A stretch of DNA of 64,000 nt, from the NCBI RefSeq assembly GCF_000488255.1, contig NZ_KI530755.1:372001-436000 (forward strand), in the 5' to 3' direction. A program made the translations under genes and the position numbers. This DNA comes from Acinetobacter indicus CIP 110367. Its GTDB lineage: Bacteria; Pseudomonadota; Gammaproteobacteria; Pseudomonadales; Moraxellaceae. This document shows, in pieces, positions 55,478 through 63,816 of the stretch (positions are counted from its first letter, which is position 1; every line of letters starts with the position of its first letter). The notes beneath the pieces are model-generated. The model worked only from the letters and a program-made list of their open reading frames with translations. It searched no databases and was not told the DNA's origin.

Positions 55478-55492
55478 TGATAATAATTATTA
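55478..55492 (-). promoter_or_regulatory. Fur box 1 upstream of the receptor pseudogene
   Basis: TGATAATAATTATTA matches the 7-1-7 Fur consensus at 13 of 14 fixed positions, 23 nt apart (centre to centre) from the second box. Confidence 0.55.
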
Positions 55493-55841
55493 TTTAATTG
55501 GCTTTAATGAGATATTTAAATCAAAAATATCCGCAGAGAGGATGCTGATTTTCCCTGATTTTTCCAAATGATAAAGAAATATGGGGAGTTCTGTTCTGCG
55601 GTGAAAAGCCTAAGTCTTTTAAAACTAAATAGATGGTGATTTTGAAAACTTTTATCGCAAAGTCGCGATCTCCAGATACTTTTATTTTCCACTTAAAATT
55701 TAAACCGATTCCGGCCCAAGTGCTCTAATGATTGTTGGCTGAAATCTGCTACAATTGCGCCAATTTTAAGTTATCCCTTCACGGCTTGGATTCACATGAA
55801 AATGTGTGTCGCAAACTGTGTATATATTGAAGATTTCCCTT

Positions 55842-57431
55842 ATGTTTAAAGATCAACTCGCGAAAGAAGTCGCGGCGCGCAGGACCTTTGCGATTATTTC
55901 CCACCCCGATGCCGGTAAAACCACCATGACAGAAAAACTGCTGTTATGGGGGCAGGCGATTCAGGTGGCGGGGATGGTGAAAAGTCGTAAATCGGATCGG
56001 GCGGCGACCTCGGACTGGATGGAAATGGAAAAAGAGCGTGGGATTTCGATTACCACCTCGGTCATGCAGTTCCCGTATAAAGACAAGATGATCAACCTGC
56101 TCGATACCCCGGGGCACGAAGACTTCTCGGAAGATACCTACCGAACCTTAACCGCGGTAGACTCGGCACTTATGGTGATTGACGGGGCCAAAGGTGTCGA
56201 AGACCGGACCATCAAACTGATGGAGGTGTGTCGTATGCGTGACACGCCAATTATCTCTTTTGTCAACAAAATGGACCGTGAAATCCGTGAGCCTTTAGAG
56301 CTGCTGGATGAAATTGAAAACGTCCTGAAAATTAAATGTGTACCGATTACCTGGCCGCTGGGCACCGGGCGTGATTTTGCTGGCGTGTTTAACCTGCTGG
56401 AAGAAAAATTTTACGTGTATAAAGCCGGTTTTGGTTCAACCATTCCTGAAATTGAAGTGCGTGATGGCTATGACCATGCTGACCTGCGTGAAAAAGTCGG
56501 TGAACTGGCCTGGGCGGCATTTGAAGAATCTTTAGAGCTGGTGCAAATGGCCAATGAACCGTTAGATCGTGCAGAATTCCTGGCAGGTCGTCAAACCCCG
56601 GTACTGTTTGGAACTGCACTAGGTAACTTTGGTGTTGACCATGTCCTGAATGCTTTTAGCGACTATGCGCCACCACCAAAAGCACATCCGACTCAGGACC
56701 GTGTGGTCGAAGCGACTGAAGAAGGTTTCACGGGCTTTGTCTTTAAAATCCAAGCCAATATGGACCCGAAACACCGTGACCGGATTGCCTTTATGCGGAT
56801 CTGCTCAGGCAAATATGAAAAAGGTCTGAAGATGAAGCATGTGCGTATTGGTAAAGACGTGCGTATTTCTGATGCTTTAACCTTCCTGGCCGGTGACCGT
56901 CAGCATCTGGAAGAAGCATGGCCGGGCGATATTATTGGTCTGCACAACCACGGTACCATCCAGATTGGTGATACGTTTACCTCAGGTGAAAACCTGCAGT
57001 TTACCGGTATTCCGCACTTCGCACCGGAAATGTTCCGCCGTGTACGTTTAAAAGATCCGCTAAAATCGAAGCAGCTGCAAAAAGGCTTAAAAGAGCTGTC
57101 GGAAGAAGGGGCGACCCAGGTATTTATGCCGCAAAACAGCAATGACCTGATCGTGGGTGCGGTCGGTGTGCTGCAGTTTGAAGTAGTGGCTTATCGTCTG
57201 AAAGAAGAATACAAGGTCGATTGTATTTACGAGCCGGTCAGCATCAACACGGTACGCTGGGTCTCTTGTGAAGATGAGAAGAAATTCAACGAGTTCAAGA
57301 AAAAAGCCCATGACCAGTTATCGGTGGATGGTGGCGGTCACCTGACCTATCTGGCGCCAAGCCGCGTCAACTTGCAGTTGATGCAGGAGCGTTATCCGGA
57401 CATCGTGTTCCGTAACACCCGCGAACACTAA
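55842..57431 (+). CDS. prfC: Peptide chain release factor 3
   Basis: GTPase that recycles RF1 and RF2 after termination. 529 residues from the ATG at 55842 ([15 protein letters not shown]), the same length as E. coli RF3; an upstream in-frame non-ATG start was rejected. G1 [10 protein letters not shown]2-region [10 protein letters not shown]3 [14 protein letters not shown] and G4 FVNKMDRE are all present, followed by domain II and III runs. Ends at a terminator. Confidence 0.97.
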   Translation: MFKDQLAKEVAARRTFAIISHPDAGKTTMTEKLLLWGQAIQVAGMVKSRKSDRAATSDWMEMEKERGISITTSVMQFPYKDKMINLLDTPGHEDFSEDTYRTLTAVDSALMVIDGAKGVEDRTIKLMEVCRMRDTPIISFVNKMDREIREPLELLDEIENVLKIKCVPITWPLGTGRDFAGVFNLLEEKFYVYKAGFGSTIPEIEVRDGYDHADLREKVGELAWAAFEESLELVQMANEPLDRAEFLAGRQTPVLFGTALGNFGVDHVLNAFSDYAPPPKAHPTQDRVVEATEEGFTGFVFKIQANMDPKHRDRIAFMRICSGKYEKGLKMKHVRIGKDVRISDALTFLAGDRQHLEEAWPGDIIGLHNHGTIQIGDTFTSGENLQFTGIPHFAPEMFRRVRLKDPLKSKQLQKGLKELSEEGATQVFMPQNSNDLIVGAVGVLQFEVVAYRLKEEYKVDCIYEPVSINTVRWVSCEDEKKFNEFKKKAHDQLSVDGGGHLTYLAPSRVNLQLMQERYPDIVFRNTREH

Positions 57432-57446
57432 ATGGTCATCGCCGTT

Positions 57447-57474
57447 AAAACAGCTTCTTCGTGAAGCTGTTTTT
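57447..57474 (+). terminator. Terminator of prfC
   Basis: AAAACAGCTTC/GAAGCTGTTTT with a TTCGT loop and T5 tail. Confidence 0.85.
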
Positions 57475-57510
57475 CTAGGATGGGGAAAATTTCAGGAAGA
57501 GAGAACCACA

Positions 57511-58335
57511 ATGCAAACAAAAATCAGTTTTATCGCTTGTGCCGTGCTGGCACTGTCTTTGGGGGGCTGCGACTCATCTTCCCAGAACAATGAATCGGCT
57601 GAAGATGCACGTCCTGAAAAAAATATCTTCCAGCAGGAAAAGGCCGAGGTGCTGCCATTCCTGCAGATTAAGCAGCAGCCGGCAGAGATTGCTTTGCCAT
57701 TTTGTGAAAAGAAAAACTGTATTGATCTGGATATTCAAACCATTCAGACGCAGGATCCATGGCTGAACCAGTGGATTGCCAAAAGTCAGGCCAAGGTGAT
57801 TCAGGACCAGATCGGGCTGAAACAGGACATGAGCCTGCAGCAGGCAGTGAATGCCTATGTGAAAAAATCTGATGCCTGGCAGGCCGAGTTTGCCAAAAAT
57901 CCGGCCTATGAACTGGCGCTGTATACCCGGCTAGCCTATCAGCGCAACCAGTATGTGTTATTGCAGATTGGGGTGGATAGCCATCAGGAAACAGTAAAAG
58001 TCAAAGAGCGTTATTATTTTTTCGTGGCTGATCGTCAACAGCAGCAGGCTTTAACCGCACTGGATATTATTCAGCCCGAGCAGCAAACTGCGATGCATGC
58101 AATCGTGCAGCAGGCCTATCGGCAATGGCTGAAAGAACAGAGTGCAGAGGTACAAAACACGGCACCGAAAACCTTATATTGGGGACAGGCCGACTGGTTC
58201 TTTGATCATGAAGGCATGGGGCTGCATTATCGCACCCATGAAATTGTGAAAGATGGAACACAGCTTGATATTTACTTAACGAAAGCACAAACTCAACAAG
58301 TTGTAAAAGCTGAAATTTATTCGCGCATGTTTTAA
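57511..58335 (+). CDS. Lipoprotein with RsiV/DUF3298-like region, divergent copy
   Basis: 274 residues with a lipoprotein signal (lipobox LGGC, then DSSSQN; the Asp at +2 would predict inner-membrane retention by the E. coli rule). The mature part shares a marker with the next gene: FCEKKNCIDLDIQTIQTQDPWLNQW versus ECEGKNCPELSVERLQSNQPFVDEQ. It then follows the DUF3298-type order but lacks the usual YLGGAHG run. Likely an old tandem duplicate. Function unknown. Confidence 0.6.
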   Translation: MQTKISFIACAVLALSLGGCDSSSQNNESAEDARPEKNIFQQEKAEVLPFLQIKQQPAEIALPFCEKKNCIDLDIQTIQTQDPWLNQWIAKSQAKVIQDQIGLKQDMSLQQAVNAYVKKSDAWQAEFAKNPAYELALYTRLAYQRNQYVLLQIGVDSHQETVKVKERYYFFVADRQQQQALTALDIIQPEQQTAMHAIVQQAYRQWLKEQSAEVQNTAPKTLYWGQADWFFDHEGMGLHYRTHEIVKDGTQLDIYLTKAQTQQVVKAEIYSRMF

Positions 58336-58391
58336 TAATCAGAACATCCGCTTTGAATCTGGGATGCACAAAAGGCAATAAAGGTTATTCA

Positions 58392-59366
58392 ATGTTAAAG
58401 CAAAAAACAGCATGGGTGATGAGTGTCTTGGCCATGTCCATGGCATTGACCGCATGTCAGCCCAAAAATAATGAACCGAAACAGGAACAGCAGGCGCAGG
58501 CTGCAGAAGTTGAACAGCAGGCGCTAAAACTGATTGGCGAGCCGGAAAAGCTGCAGCTGAACTTGCCGGAATGTGAAGGTAAAAACTGCCCCGAGCTTTC
58601 TGTTGAGCGTTTGCAGAGTAACCAGCCTTTTGTTGATGAGCAGATTGATCAGTACATTCTTAAAGAACTGAACCAGACCCTAGAAATTGCTCCGGCAGAT
58701 AAACCTCTGAATGTTGAAGCACCAGCCTCTGCGGCAGAGCCAGCTTCCTCGGCACAGGCACTGACGCAAATTCCAACGCCAAAACAGAAACTGGAACAGC
58801 AGGTGCAGCCCTTTATTGCGGCCTTCTTAAGTCTGGATCAGGAAATCAAGGCGCTGAGTGCCAATCATCAGATTAGCCTGATGATTAAACCAAAAATTTT
58901 AAACTCGGAAGGGCCGCTGGTCACCGTGGTAGTAAATAGCAGCAGCTATCTGGGCGGTGCACATGGCGCTACTGCGCAAACCTATTTTAATTTTGATCTG
59001 GAGCAGAAAAAGCAGGTCAAACTGGCTGACATCTTGCAGCCGAAGCAACGAGCCGCTTTGGAAGCTGCTGCCTATGAAGCCTTTAAGCAATGGGTGGTAG
59101 ACAGCAAACTGGCCAATAATGTTGCCGAGTACGAGCAGGCCTGGAAATTCAAGCTGTCGGATAATTTCTATCTGGGGCAGCAGGGCCTGATTCTGCAATA
59201 TGCTGAATATGAAATTGGTCCGTATGTGGTCGGTTTGCCACGGCTGATGATTCCTTATACAGAGCTACAGCAGGTATTGAAAAAACCGTATTTGCCGGCA
59301 CCCGAAGCGCCAGCCAGCGAAGCCACTACAGCAGCTGCGTCCAGCGCTGACGCGAAAACCATCTAA
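58392..59366 (+). CDS. DUF3298/RsiV-type lipoprotein
   Basis: 324 residues from the ATG at 58392, chosen for the AAAGG site upstream and a clean lipoprotein signal (lipobox LTAC). Contains EGKNCPELSVERLQSNQPF and the DUF3298 hallmark SYLGGAHGATAQTYFNFDLEQ, then ILQPKQRAALEAAAYEAFKQW. Ala/Pro/Ser-rich segments (about 118-132 and at the end) are low-complexity linkers. The stop overlaps the tatD start (TAATG), so the two are coupled. Confidence 0.75.
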   Translation: MLKQKTAWVMSVLAMSMALTACQPKNNEPKQEQQAQAAEVEQQALKLIGEPEKLQLNLPECEGKNCPELSVERLQSNQPFVDEQIDQYILKELNQTLEIAPADKPLNVEAPASAAEPASSAQALTQIPTPKQKLEQQVQPFIAAFLSLDQEIKALSANHQISLMIKPKILNSEGPLVTVVVNSSSYLGGAHGATAQTYFNFDLEQKKQVKLADILQPKQRAALEAAAYEAFKQWVVDSKLANNVAEYEQAWKFKLSDNFYLGQQGLILQYAEYEIGPYVVGLPRLMIPYTELQQVLKKPYLPAPEAPASEATTAAASSADAKTI

Positions 59367-60184
59367 TGACACTGGCGCTGTTTGATACCCATACCCACTT
59401 TGATGTGGCGGATTTTGATGCTGATCGGGAGCAACTGGCCTATCAGGCGAAGCAGGCGGGTGTCGAACAGCTGATTCTAATTGGCTTTGTGCAGTCGCGT
59501 TTTCAGCAGTTGCTGGATACTCATCAATGGTTGAACCGGTTAAGCCAAGCGCCGCGAAGCCATCTGGCACCGGGATTACATCCGTTTTATATCGAGCAGC
59601 ATCAGCCGCAACATCTGCTGGATTTAGAACAGTTATTGCGTGAACAGGACTGCGTTGCGGTTGGTGAAATTGGCCTGGATACCTTTTTAAAGCAGCATAA
59701 ACAGCCCGAGCTGTATCAGAAACAGCAGAAGTATTTTACCGCCCAGCTGGAGCTGGCACGGCAGTTTCAGCGTCCGGTATTGCTGCATATTCGTAAATCC
59801 CATGCTGATGTCTTGGCGCTGCTAAAACAGCAGAATTTTAGCTATGGCGGAATTGCCCATGCCTTTAGTGGCGGTGTTGAAGAAGCCAAAGCCTTTATCA
59901 AACTGGGTTTTAAAATTGGCGTGACCGGGCAAATTACCAATCCGAATGCCAAGAAACTGCATCGGGTGGTGCAGGAGCTGGGCCCAGAACATCTGGTGCT
60001 TGAAACCGACTGCCCGGATATGACACCGCTGTGCTGCCAGTCCTCGACCGAGCAGCGCACCCGCAATACGCCGGCCAATTTGCCTTATGTACTTGAAGGG
60101 CTGGCGCAAAGCCTGCAGATGGAGCAGACAGCACTGGCTGAGATGATCTGGCAGAATTCGTTACAGGCTTTACATCTGGCCTAA
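59366..60184 (+). CDS. TatD family metal-dependent hydrolase
   Basis: 272 residues, amidohydrolase-type TIM barrel: DTHTHFDVADFDADR (HxH metal site), VAVGEIGLD (Glu), LLHIRKSHADV, GIAHAFSGG (His) and LVLETDCPDMTPL (Asp). TatD proteins are 3'-5' DNA exonucleases or related nucleases in E. coli; this sequence is closer to the YjjV/YcfH style of paralog. Overlaps the upstream DUF3298 gene. Confidence 0.85.
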   Translation: MTLALFDTHTHFDVADFDADREQLAYQAKQAGVEQLILIGFVQSRFQQLLDTHQWLNRLSQAPRSHLAPGLHPFYIEQHQPQHLLDLEQLLREQDCVAVGEIGLDTFLKQHKQPELYQKQQKYFTAQLELARQFQRPVLLHIRKSHADVLALLKQQNFSYGGIAHAFSGGVEEAKAFIKLGFKIGVTGQITNPNAKKLHRVVQELGPEHLVLETDCPDMTPLCCQSSTEQRTRNTPANLPYVLEGLAQSLQMEQTALAEMIWQNSLQALHLA

Positions 60185-60291
60185 AATTTAAATCTCTCGC
60201 TGATGTTGCGCCGTGCAAAAATCCTCCAATCTCACACGCCATGTGAAAAAACCGTTAAAATAAGCCCTCCTGTATAAGATTTGATTGTGCA

Positions 60292-61065
60292 ATGACTGAA
60301 CTGCTCCAAGATGATGAATATGACCGCCGTTTTGCCGGTGTTGCCAAAATTTATGGTGAGGACAGCTTTCAGTATTATGCCAACAGTCATGTCATGGTGA
60401 TTGGTATCGGCGGGGTCGGTTCCTGGGCGGTTGAAGCCTTGGCACGAACTGGTATTGGTGAGCTGACCCTGGTGGATATGGATGTGGTGGCCGCTTCCAA
60501 CATCAACCGGCAATTACCGGCCATGAGCAGCACTTTGGGCCATGAAAAAATTGAAATTATGGCCGAGCGTTGCCGTGCTATTAATCCACGCATCAAGATC
60601 AACCTGATTGATGATTACCTGACCCCGGACAATGTCAAAGACCTGCTGGCGCATACGCCCGATGTGGTGCTGGACTGTATTGATGATGTCAAAGCCAAGC
60701 TGGCGCTGATGCTGTATTGCCGCTTTAATAAAGTGCCGCTGATTGTGTCCGGCGGTGCCGGCGGTAAACTCGATCCGCTGAAAATTCGTGTGGCTGATTT
60801 ATCTAAAACCGAACAGGACCCGATGCTGGCCAAACTGCGTGCCCAGTTGCGTAGCAAAGGCATCTGTAAAAAGCCGAAAGAGAAGTTCGGGATTACCTGC
60901 ATCTATTCAATTGATAATCCGTTTTCCAGTGCTGATGTCTGTGCCAGTGCCGGGCTGCGCTGTGGTGGCTATGGTTCGGCGGTAGTGGTTACTTCCAGTT
61001 TTGCGATGGTGGCCGTGGCCGAAGTTCTGAAAAAACTCGATCAGCTAAAAGCCAAACAGGCATAA
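60292..61065 (+). CDS. tcdA: tRNA threonylcarbamoyladenosine dehydratase
   Basis: E1-like enzyme (CsdL/TcdA) that cyclises t6A at tRNA position 37 to ct6A. 257 residues: ThiF fold with VMVIGIGGVGSWAVEALARTGIG, LVDMDVVAASNINRQLPA (ATP and Mg site), and VLDCIDDVKAKLALM. The catalytic Cys of the ThiF branch is represented near CKKPKEKFGITC. Likely single gene; converges on dusA, another tRNA-modification gene, with a shared terminator. Confidence 0.93.
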   Translation: MTELLQDDEYDRRFAGVAKIYGEDSFQYYANSHVMVIGIGGVGSWAVEALARTGIGELTLVDMDVVAASNINRQLPAMSSTLGHEKIEIMAERCRAINPRIKINLIDDYLTPDNVKDLLAHTPDVVLDCIDDVKAKLALMLYCRFNKVPLIVSGGAGGKLDPLKIRVADLSKTEQDPMLAKLRAQLRSKGICKKPKEKFGITCIYSIDNPFSSADVCASAGLRCGGYGSAVVVTSSFAMVAVAEVLKKLDQLKAKQA

Positions 61066-61085
61066 TCCGGTTACGATCTGATTCT

Positions 61086-61114
61086 AAAAAAAGCCCTCAA
61101 TTGAGGGCTTTTTG
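61086..61114. terminator. Shared bidirectional terminator of tcdA and dusA
   Basis: AAAAAGCCCTCA/TGAGGGCTTTTT, a perfect palindrome between convergent genes. Confidence 0.85.
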
Positions 61115-61122
61115 TTGATCTT

Positions 61123-62145
61123 TTAAGGCTGAACAGCGTGTTCCTGCAGATAGTTTTCAGTACGCTGCATCGCGGCCTGAATATTCTGAATAGCCACTTC
61201 TACATCTTTTAAGGTTTTGGCATTACCACCACTTAGCGCCTGACGCCATTTGCGTGCGCCCGGTAAGTTCTGGAACAGGCCCAGAATATGACGGGTGATA
61301 ATCGACAGCGGTGCACCTTCAGCCACGCGCTGTGCGATATATGGCATCATCTGCTGCATAATCTCGAAACGGTCCGGGAGGGGCAGATTCCAGAAATGTC
61401 CCAGCTCGGCCAGTAAATACGGATTGTGATAGGCTTCGCGGCCAATCATCACCCCATCGACATGCTGTAAATGCGCCTGTGTTTCTGCCAGGGTTTTAAT
61501 GCCGCCGTTAATTTCAATGATCAGCTCCGGACGATCCTGCTTTAAACGGTAAACATCTTCATAGCGTAAAGGCGGCACTTCACGGTTTTCTTTCGGCGAT
61601 AAGCCTTGTAGCAACGCAATGCGGGCATGCACGATAAAATTATTGCAGCCGGTTTTGGCAACGGTATCGACAAAATGCAGCATTTCTTCATACGAATGCA
61701 TGTCATCAATCCCGATCCGGTGTTTAACCGTGACCGGAATATCCACCGCATGGCGCATTGCTGCGATACATTCTGCCACCAGATCAGGCTCGGCCATCAG
61801 GCAGGCACCAATTTTATTGTTCTGCACGCGGTCACTTGGGCAGCCGACATTCAGGTTAACTTCATCATAGCCCCAGTCTTGCGCCATTTTGCTACAGGTG
61901 GCCAGATCTTGAGGATTGGAGCCGCCGAGTTGCAGCACAATTGGATGTTCTTCCTGATTAAACTCCAGATGGCGTTTGGCATCACCATGAATAATGGCAC
62001 CAGTGGAGACCATTTCTGTGTATAAAATCACGTTTGGGTTAAACAGGCGCGCAAAGAAACGATAATCCCGGGTGGTCCAATCCATCATCGGAGCAACACT
62101 GATTCGTGGAGATTGAGTGTTTTCAATGTTTTTGGTAATAGTCAT
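61123..62145 (-). CDS. dusA: tRNA-dihydrouridine synthase A
   Basis: FMN-dependent reductase making dihydrouridine at U20/U20a of tRNA. 340 residues: RISVAPMMDWTTRDYRFFARL at the N-terminus, LQLGGSNPQDLA, catalytic Cys in NLNVGCPSDRVQ, VKHRIGIDD, INGGIKTL and VMIGREAYHNP. Its 5' end is a known attachment site for integrative elements, and an integrase begins 133 nt away on the other strand, so the start of the gene may be partly element-derived while the reading frame is kept. Confidence 0.95.
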   Translation of the reverse strand: MTITKNIENTQSPRISVAPMMDWTTRDYRFFARLFNPNVILYTEMVSTGAIIHGDAKRHLEFNQEEHPIVLQLGGSNPQDLATCSKMAQDWGYDEVNLNVGCPSDRVQNNKIGACLMAEPDLVAECIAAMRHAVDIPVTVKHRIGIDDMHSYEEMLHFVDTVAKTGCNNFIVHARIALLQGLSPKENREVPPLRYEDVYRLKQDRPELIIEINGGIKTLAETQAHLQHVDGVMIGREAYHNPYLLAELGHFWNLPLPDRFEIMQQMMPYIAQRVAEGAPLSIITRHILGLFQNLPGARKWRQALSGGNAKTLKDVEVAIQNIQAAMQRTENYLQEHAVQP

Positions 62146-62189
62146 TAAAAATCATACCTTTAATCTGTGTTTCGCAACCTGCGCGAATC

Positions 62190-62276
62190 TGTGTAAACCT
62201 ATTTTTAGGTGAGTTTATCTGTTTGCATTTACACCAAGTTTTACACCATAATCAAAAAAACATTTTTTGGTGTAAA
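62190..62276. repeat. Repeated TTTACACCA motifs in the dusA-integrase gap (candidate integrase arm sites)
   Basis: TTTACACCA at 62228-62236 and again at 62240-62248, with the inverted form TGGTGTAAA at 62268-62276 and a one-mismatch TGTGTAAA-type copy at about 62190-62198. Such short repeats beside an integrase are typical of arm-type binding sites or of an operator over its promoter. Confidence 0.45.
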
Positions 62277-62278
62277 TT

Positions 62279-63427
62279 ATGGGGTCAATTACAGCAAGGA
62301 AAGGTGCAGATGGGAAGCTTAGCTATCGTGCTGCAATTCGAGTCAATCGAAAGGGCTTTCCTGCTTTTTCTGAGAGCAAAACATTTCATTCAAAAAAGAT
62401 GGCTGAAAATTGGCTTAAGAAAAGAGAAGTCGAAATTCAAGAAAATCCTGATATTTTACTCGGCAAAGAAAAGCTGATTGATCTGACCTTATCAGATGCC
62501 ATAGATAAATATTTAGGTGAAGTCGGGAGCGAGTACGGAAGGACAAAACGCTATTCTCTTCTCTTAATCAAGAAGCTGCCAATCGCGCGAAATATTATCA
62601 CAAAAATAAAATCAGTACATTTGGCTGAGCATGTAGCTTTAAGAAAGGCGGGTATACCTAGCCTTGGGCTAGAGCCAATAGCTACCAGTACACAACAACA
62701 TGAATTGTTGCATATCCGAGGAGTGCTTGCTCATGCTGCTGTGATGTGGGAGATGGACATTGATTTAAATGGTTTTGATAAGGCAACAGCTCAACTGAGA
62801 AAAACACGCCAAATATCATCTAGTCAAAAAAGGGATCGCTTGCCTTCAAGAGATGAGTTGGTTGCATTGACGAGGTATTTTACAGAGCGTTGGAATCTCA
62901 ACCGTTATGGTTCTAAGTACCCCATGCATTTGATTATGTGGTTTGCTATTTTTTCATGCAGACGTGAAGCTGAATTAACACGACTGTATCTTCGAGACTA
63001 TGATTTACATCATTCAACATGGAAAGTACATGATCTAAAGAATCCCAATGGTTCTAAAGGCAATCATAAATCGTTTGATGTACTTGATCCTTGTAAGGAA
63101 ATTATTAAAAAATTGAAGCATCCTGATGTTCGTGGGCGGATGTTGCAGCTTGGCCATGATGAAAATTTATTATTACCCTTGAATCCCAAAAGCTTGGGTA
63201 AAGAGTTTAGAGATGCTTGTAAAATGTTAGGTATTGAGGATTTACGCTTTCATGATTTGAGACATGAAGGCTGTACTCGATTGGCAGAACAGAGTTTTAC
63301 CATTCCTGAAATTCAAAAAGTAAGTTTGCATGATTCTTGGAGTAGTTTACAGCGCTATGTCTCGGTGAAGGCGAGAAGAAATATTATACAGTTTGAAGAG
63401 GTGCTACGCCTCATCGATGAAACGTAG
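62279..63427 (+). CDS. int: Tyrosine recombinase (phage-type integrase)
   Basis: 382 residues. N-terminal arm-binding-like region (about 1-55), core-binding region (about 68-180), and catalytic domain (about 195-375). The catalytic set is visible: Arg228 or 229 in SCRREAELTRL, His325 and Arg328 in FHDLRHEG, His351 and nucleophile Tyr360 in LQRYVSV. It should catalyse site-specific integration and excision of the element at dusA. Transcribed away from dusA. Base composition is visibly more A/T-rich than the core. Confidence 0.9.
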   Translation: MGSITARKGADGKLSYRAAIRVNRKGFPAFSESKTFHSKKMAENWLKKREVEIQENPDILLGKEKLIDLTLSDAIDKYLGEVGSEYGRTKRYSLLLIKKLPIARNIITKIKSVHLAEHVALRKAGIPSLGLEPIATSTQQHELLHIRGVLAHAAVMWEMDIDLNGFDKATAQLRKTRQISSSQKRDRLPSRDELVALTRYFTERWNLNRYGSKYPMHLIMWFAIFSCRREAELTRLYLRDYDLHHSTWKVHDLKNPNGSKGNHKSFDVLDPCKEIIKKLKHPDVRGRMLQLGHDENLLLPLNPKSLGKEFRDACKMLGIEDLRFHDLRHEGCTRLAEQSFTIPEIQKVSLHDSWSSLQRYVSVKARRNIIQFEEVLRLIDET

Positions 63428-63686
63428 CATAGTCTTTAGATGCTTCTGAATACTTTTTGTCTAAAATATCTGCTAAATCTTTTACGTGTACTAGAAAGGG
63501 TGCACGTTTACTTTGATCTATCTTAAATACTGAGAAAGGGAATTCTTGATTATTCGCCTTTCTCAGTGCTTCAGCTTTGCTAAGATGAGGGTAATAGTCT
63601 GAAATTACCGTCATTAATTCAACTGTCATGGAGCGATATTTCATAAAGAGGTAATCGGATGTGGAAATTTTTAAAGATATATTCAT
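63411..63686 (-). CDS. PrtN-like regulator (pyocin activator family)
   Basis: 91 residues. The sequence DYYPHLSKAEALRKANNQEFPFSVFKIDQSKRAPFLVHVKDLADILDKKY follows the pyocin activator PrtN pattern (short HTH-like region, then a VHLxDLAxYID-type segment). In Pseudomonas, PrtN activates pyocin genes; here it probably controls genes of the integrated element. It converges on the integrase, overlapping its 3' end by 17 nt. Medium confidence because the protein is short. Confidence 0.65.
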   Translation of the reverse strand: MNISLKISTSDYLFMKYRSMTVELMTVISDYYPHLSKAEALRKANNQEFPFSVFKIDQSKRAPFLVHVKDLADILDKKYSEASKDYATFHR

Positions 63687-63816
63687 GATTAAAAGTTAAC
63701 AGTTATCTCGATGAATTCAGTTTAGTGTTCTGAAAATAATAAAAGTAGAGTGGTGCAAATATTTAAAAATATATTAGTATTATGCTATTTAATTAATTGT
63801 ATTTTAAAAATTTATG

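Larger units (their letters stand above)
55390..55841. other. Divergent region between receptor pseudogene and prfC
   Basis: 452-nt A/T-rich gap with two Fur-like palindromes (55455-55469, 55478-55492) serving the receptor side. No gene is seen. The prfC promoter must lie towards 55700-55800, where I see no clear -10/-35 pair. Confidence 0.4.
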
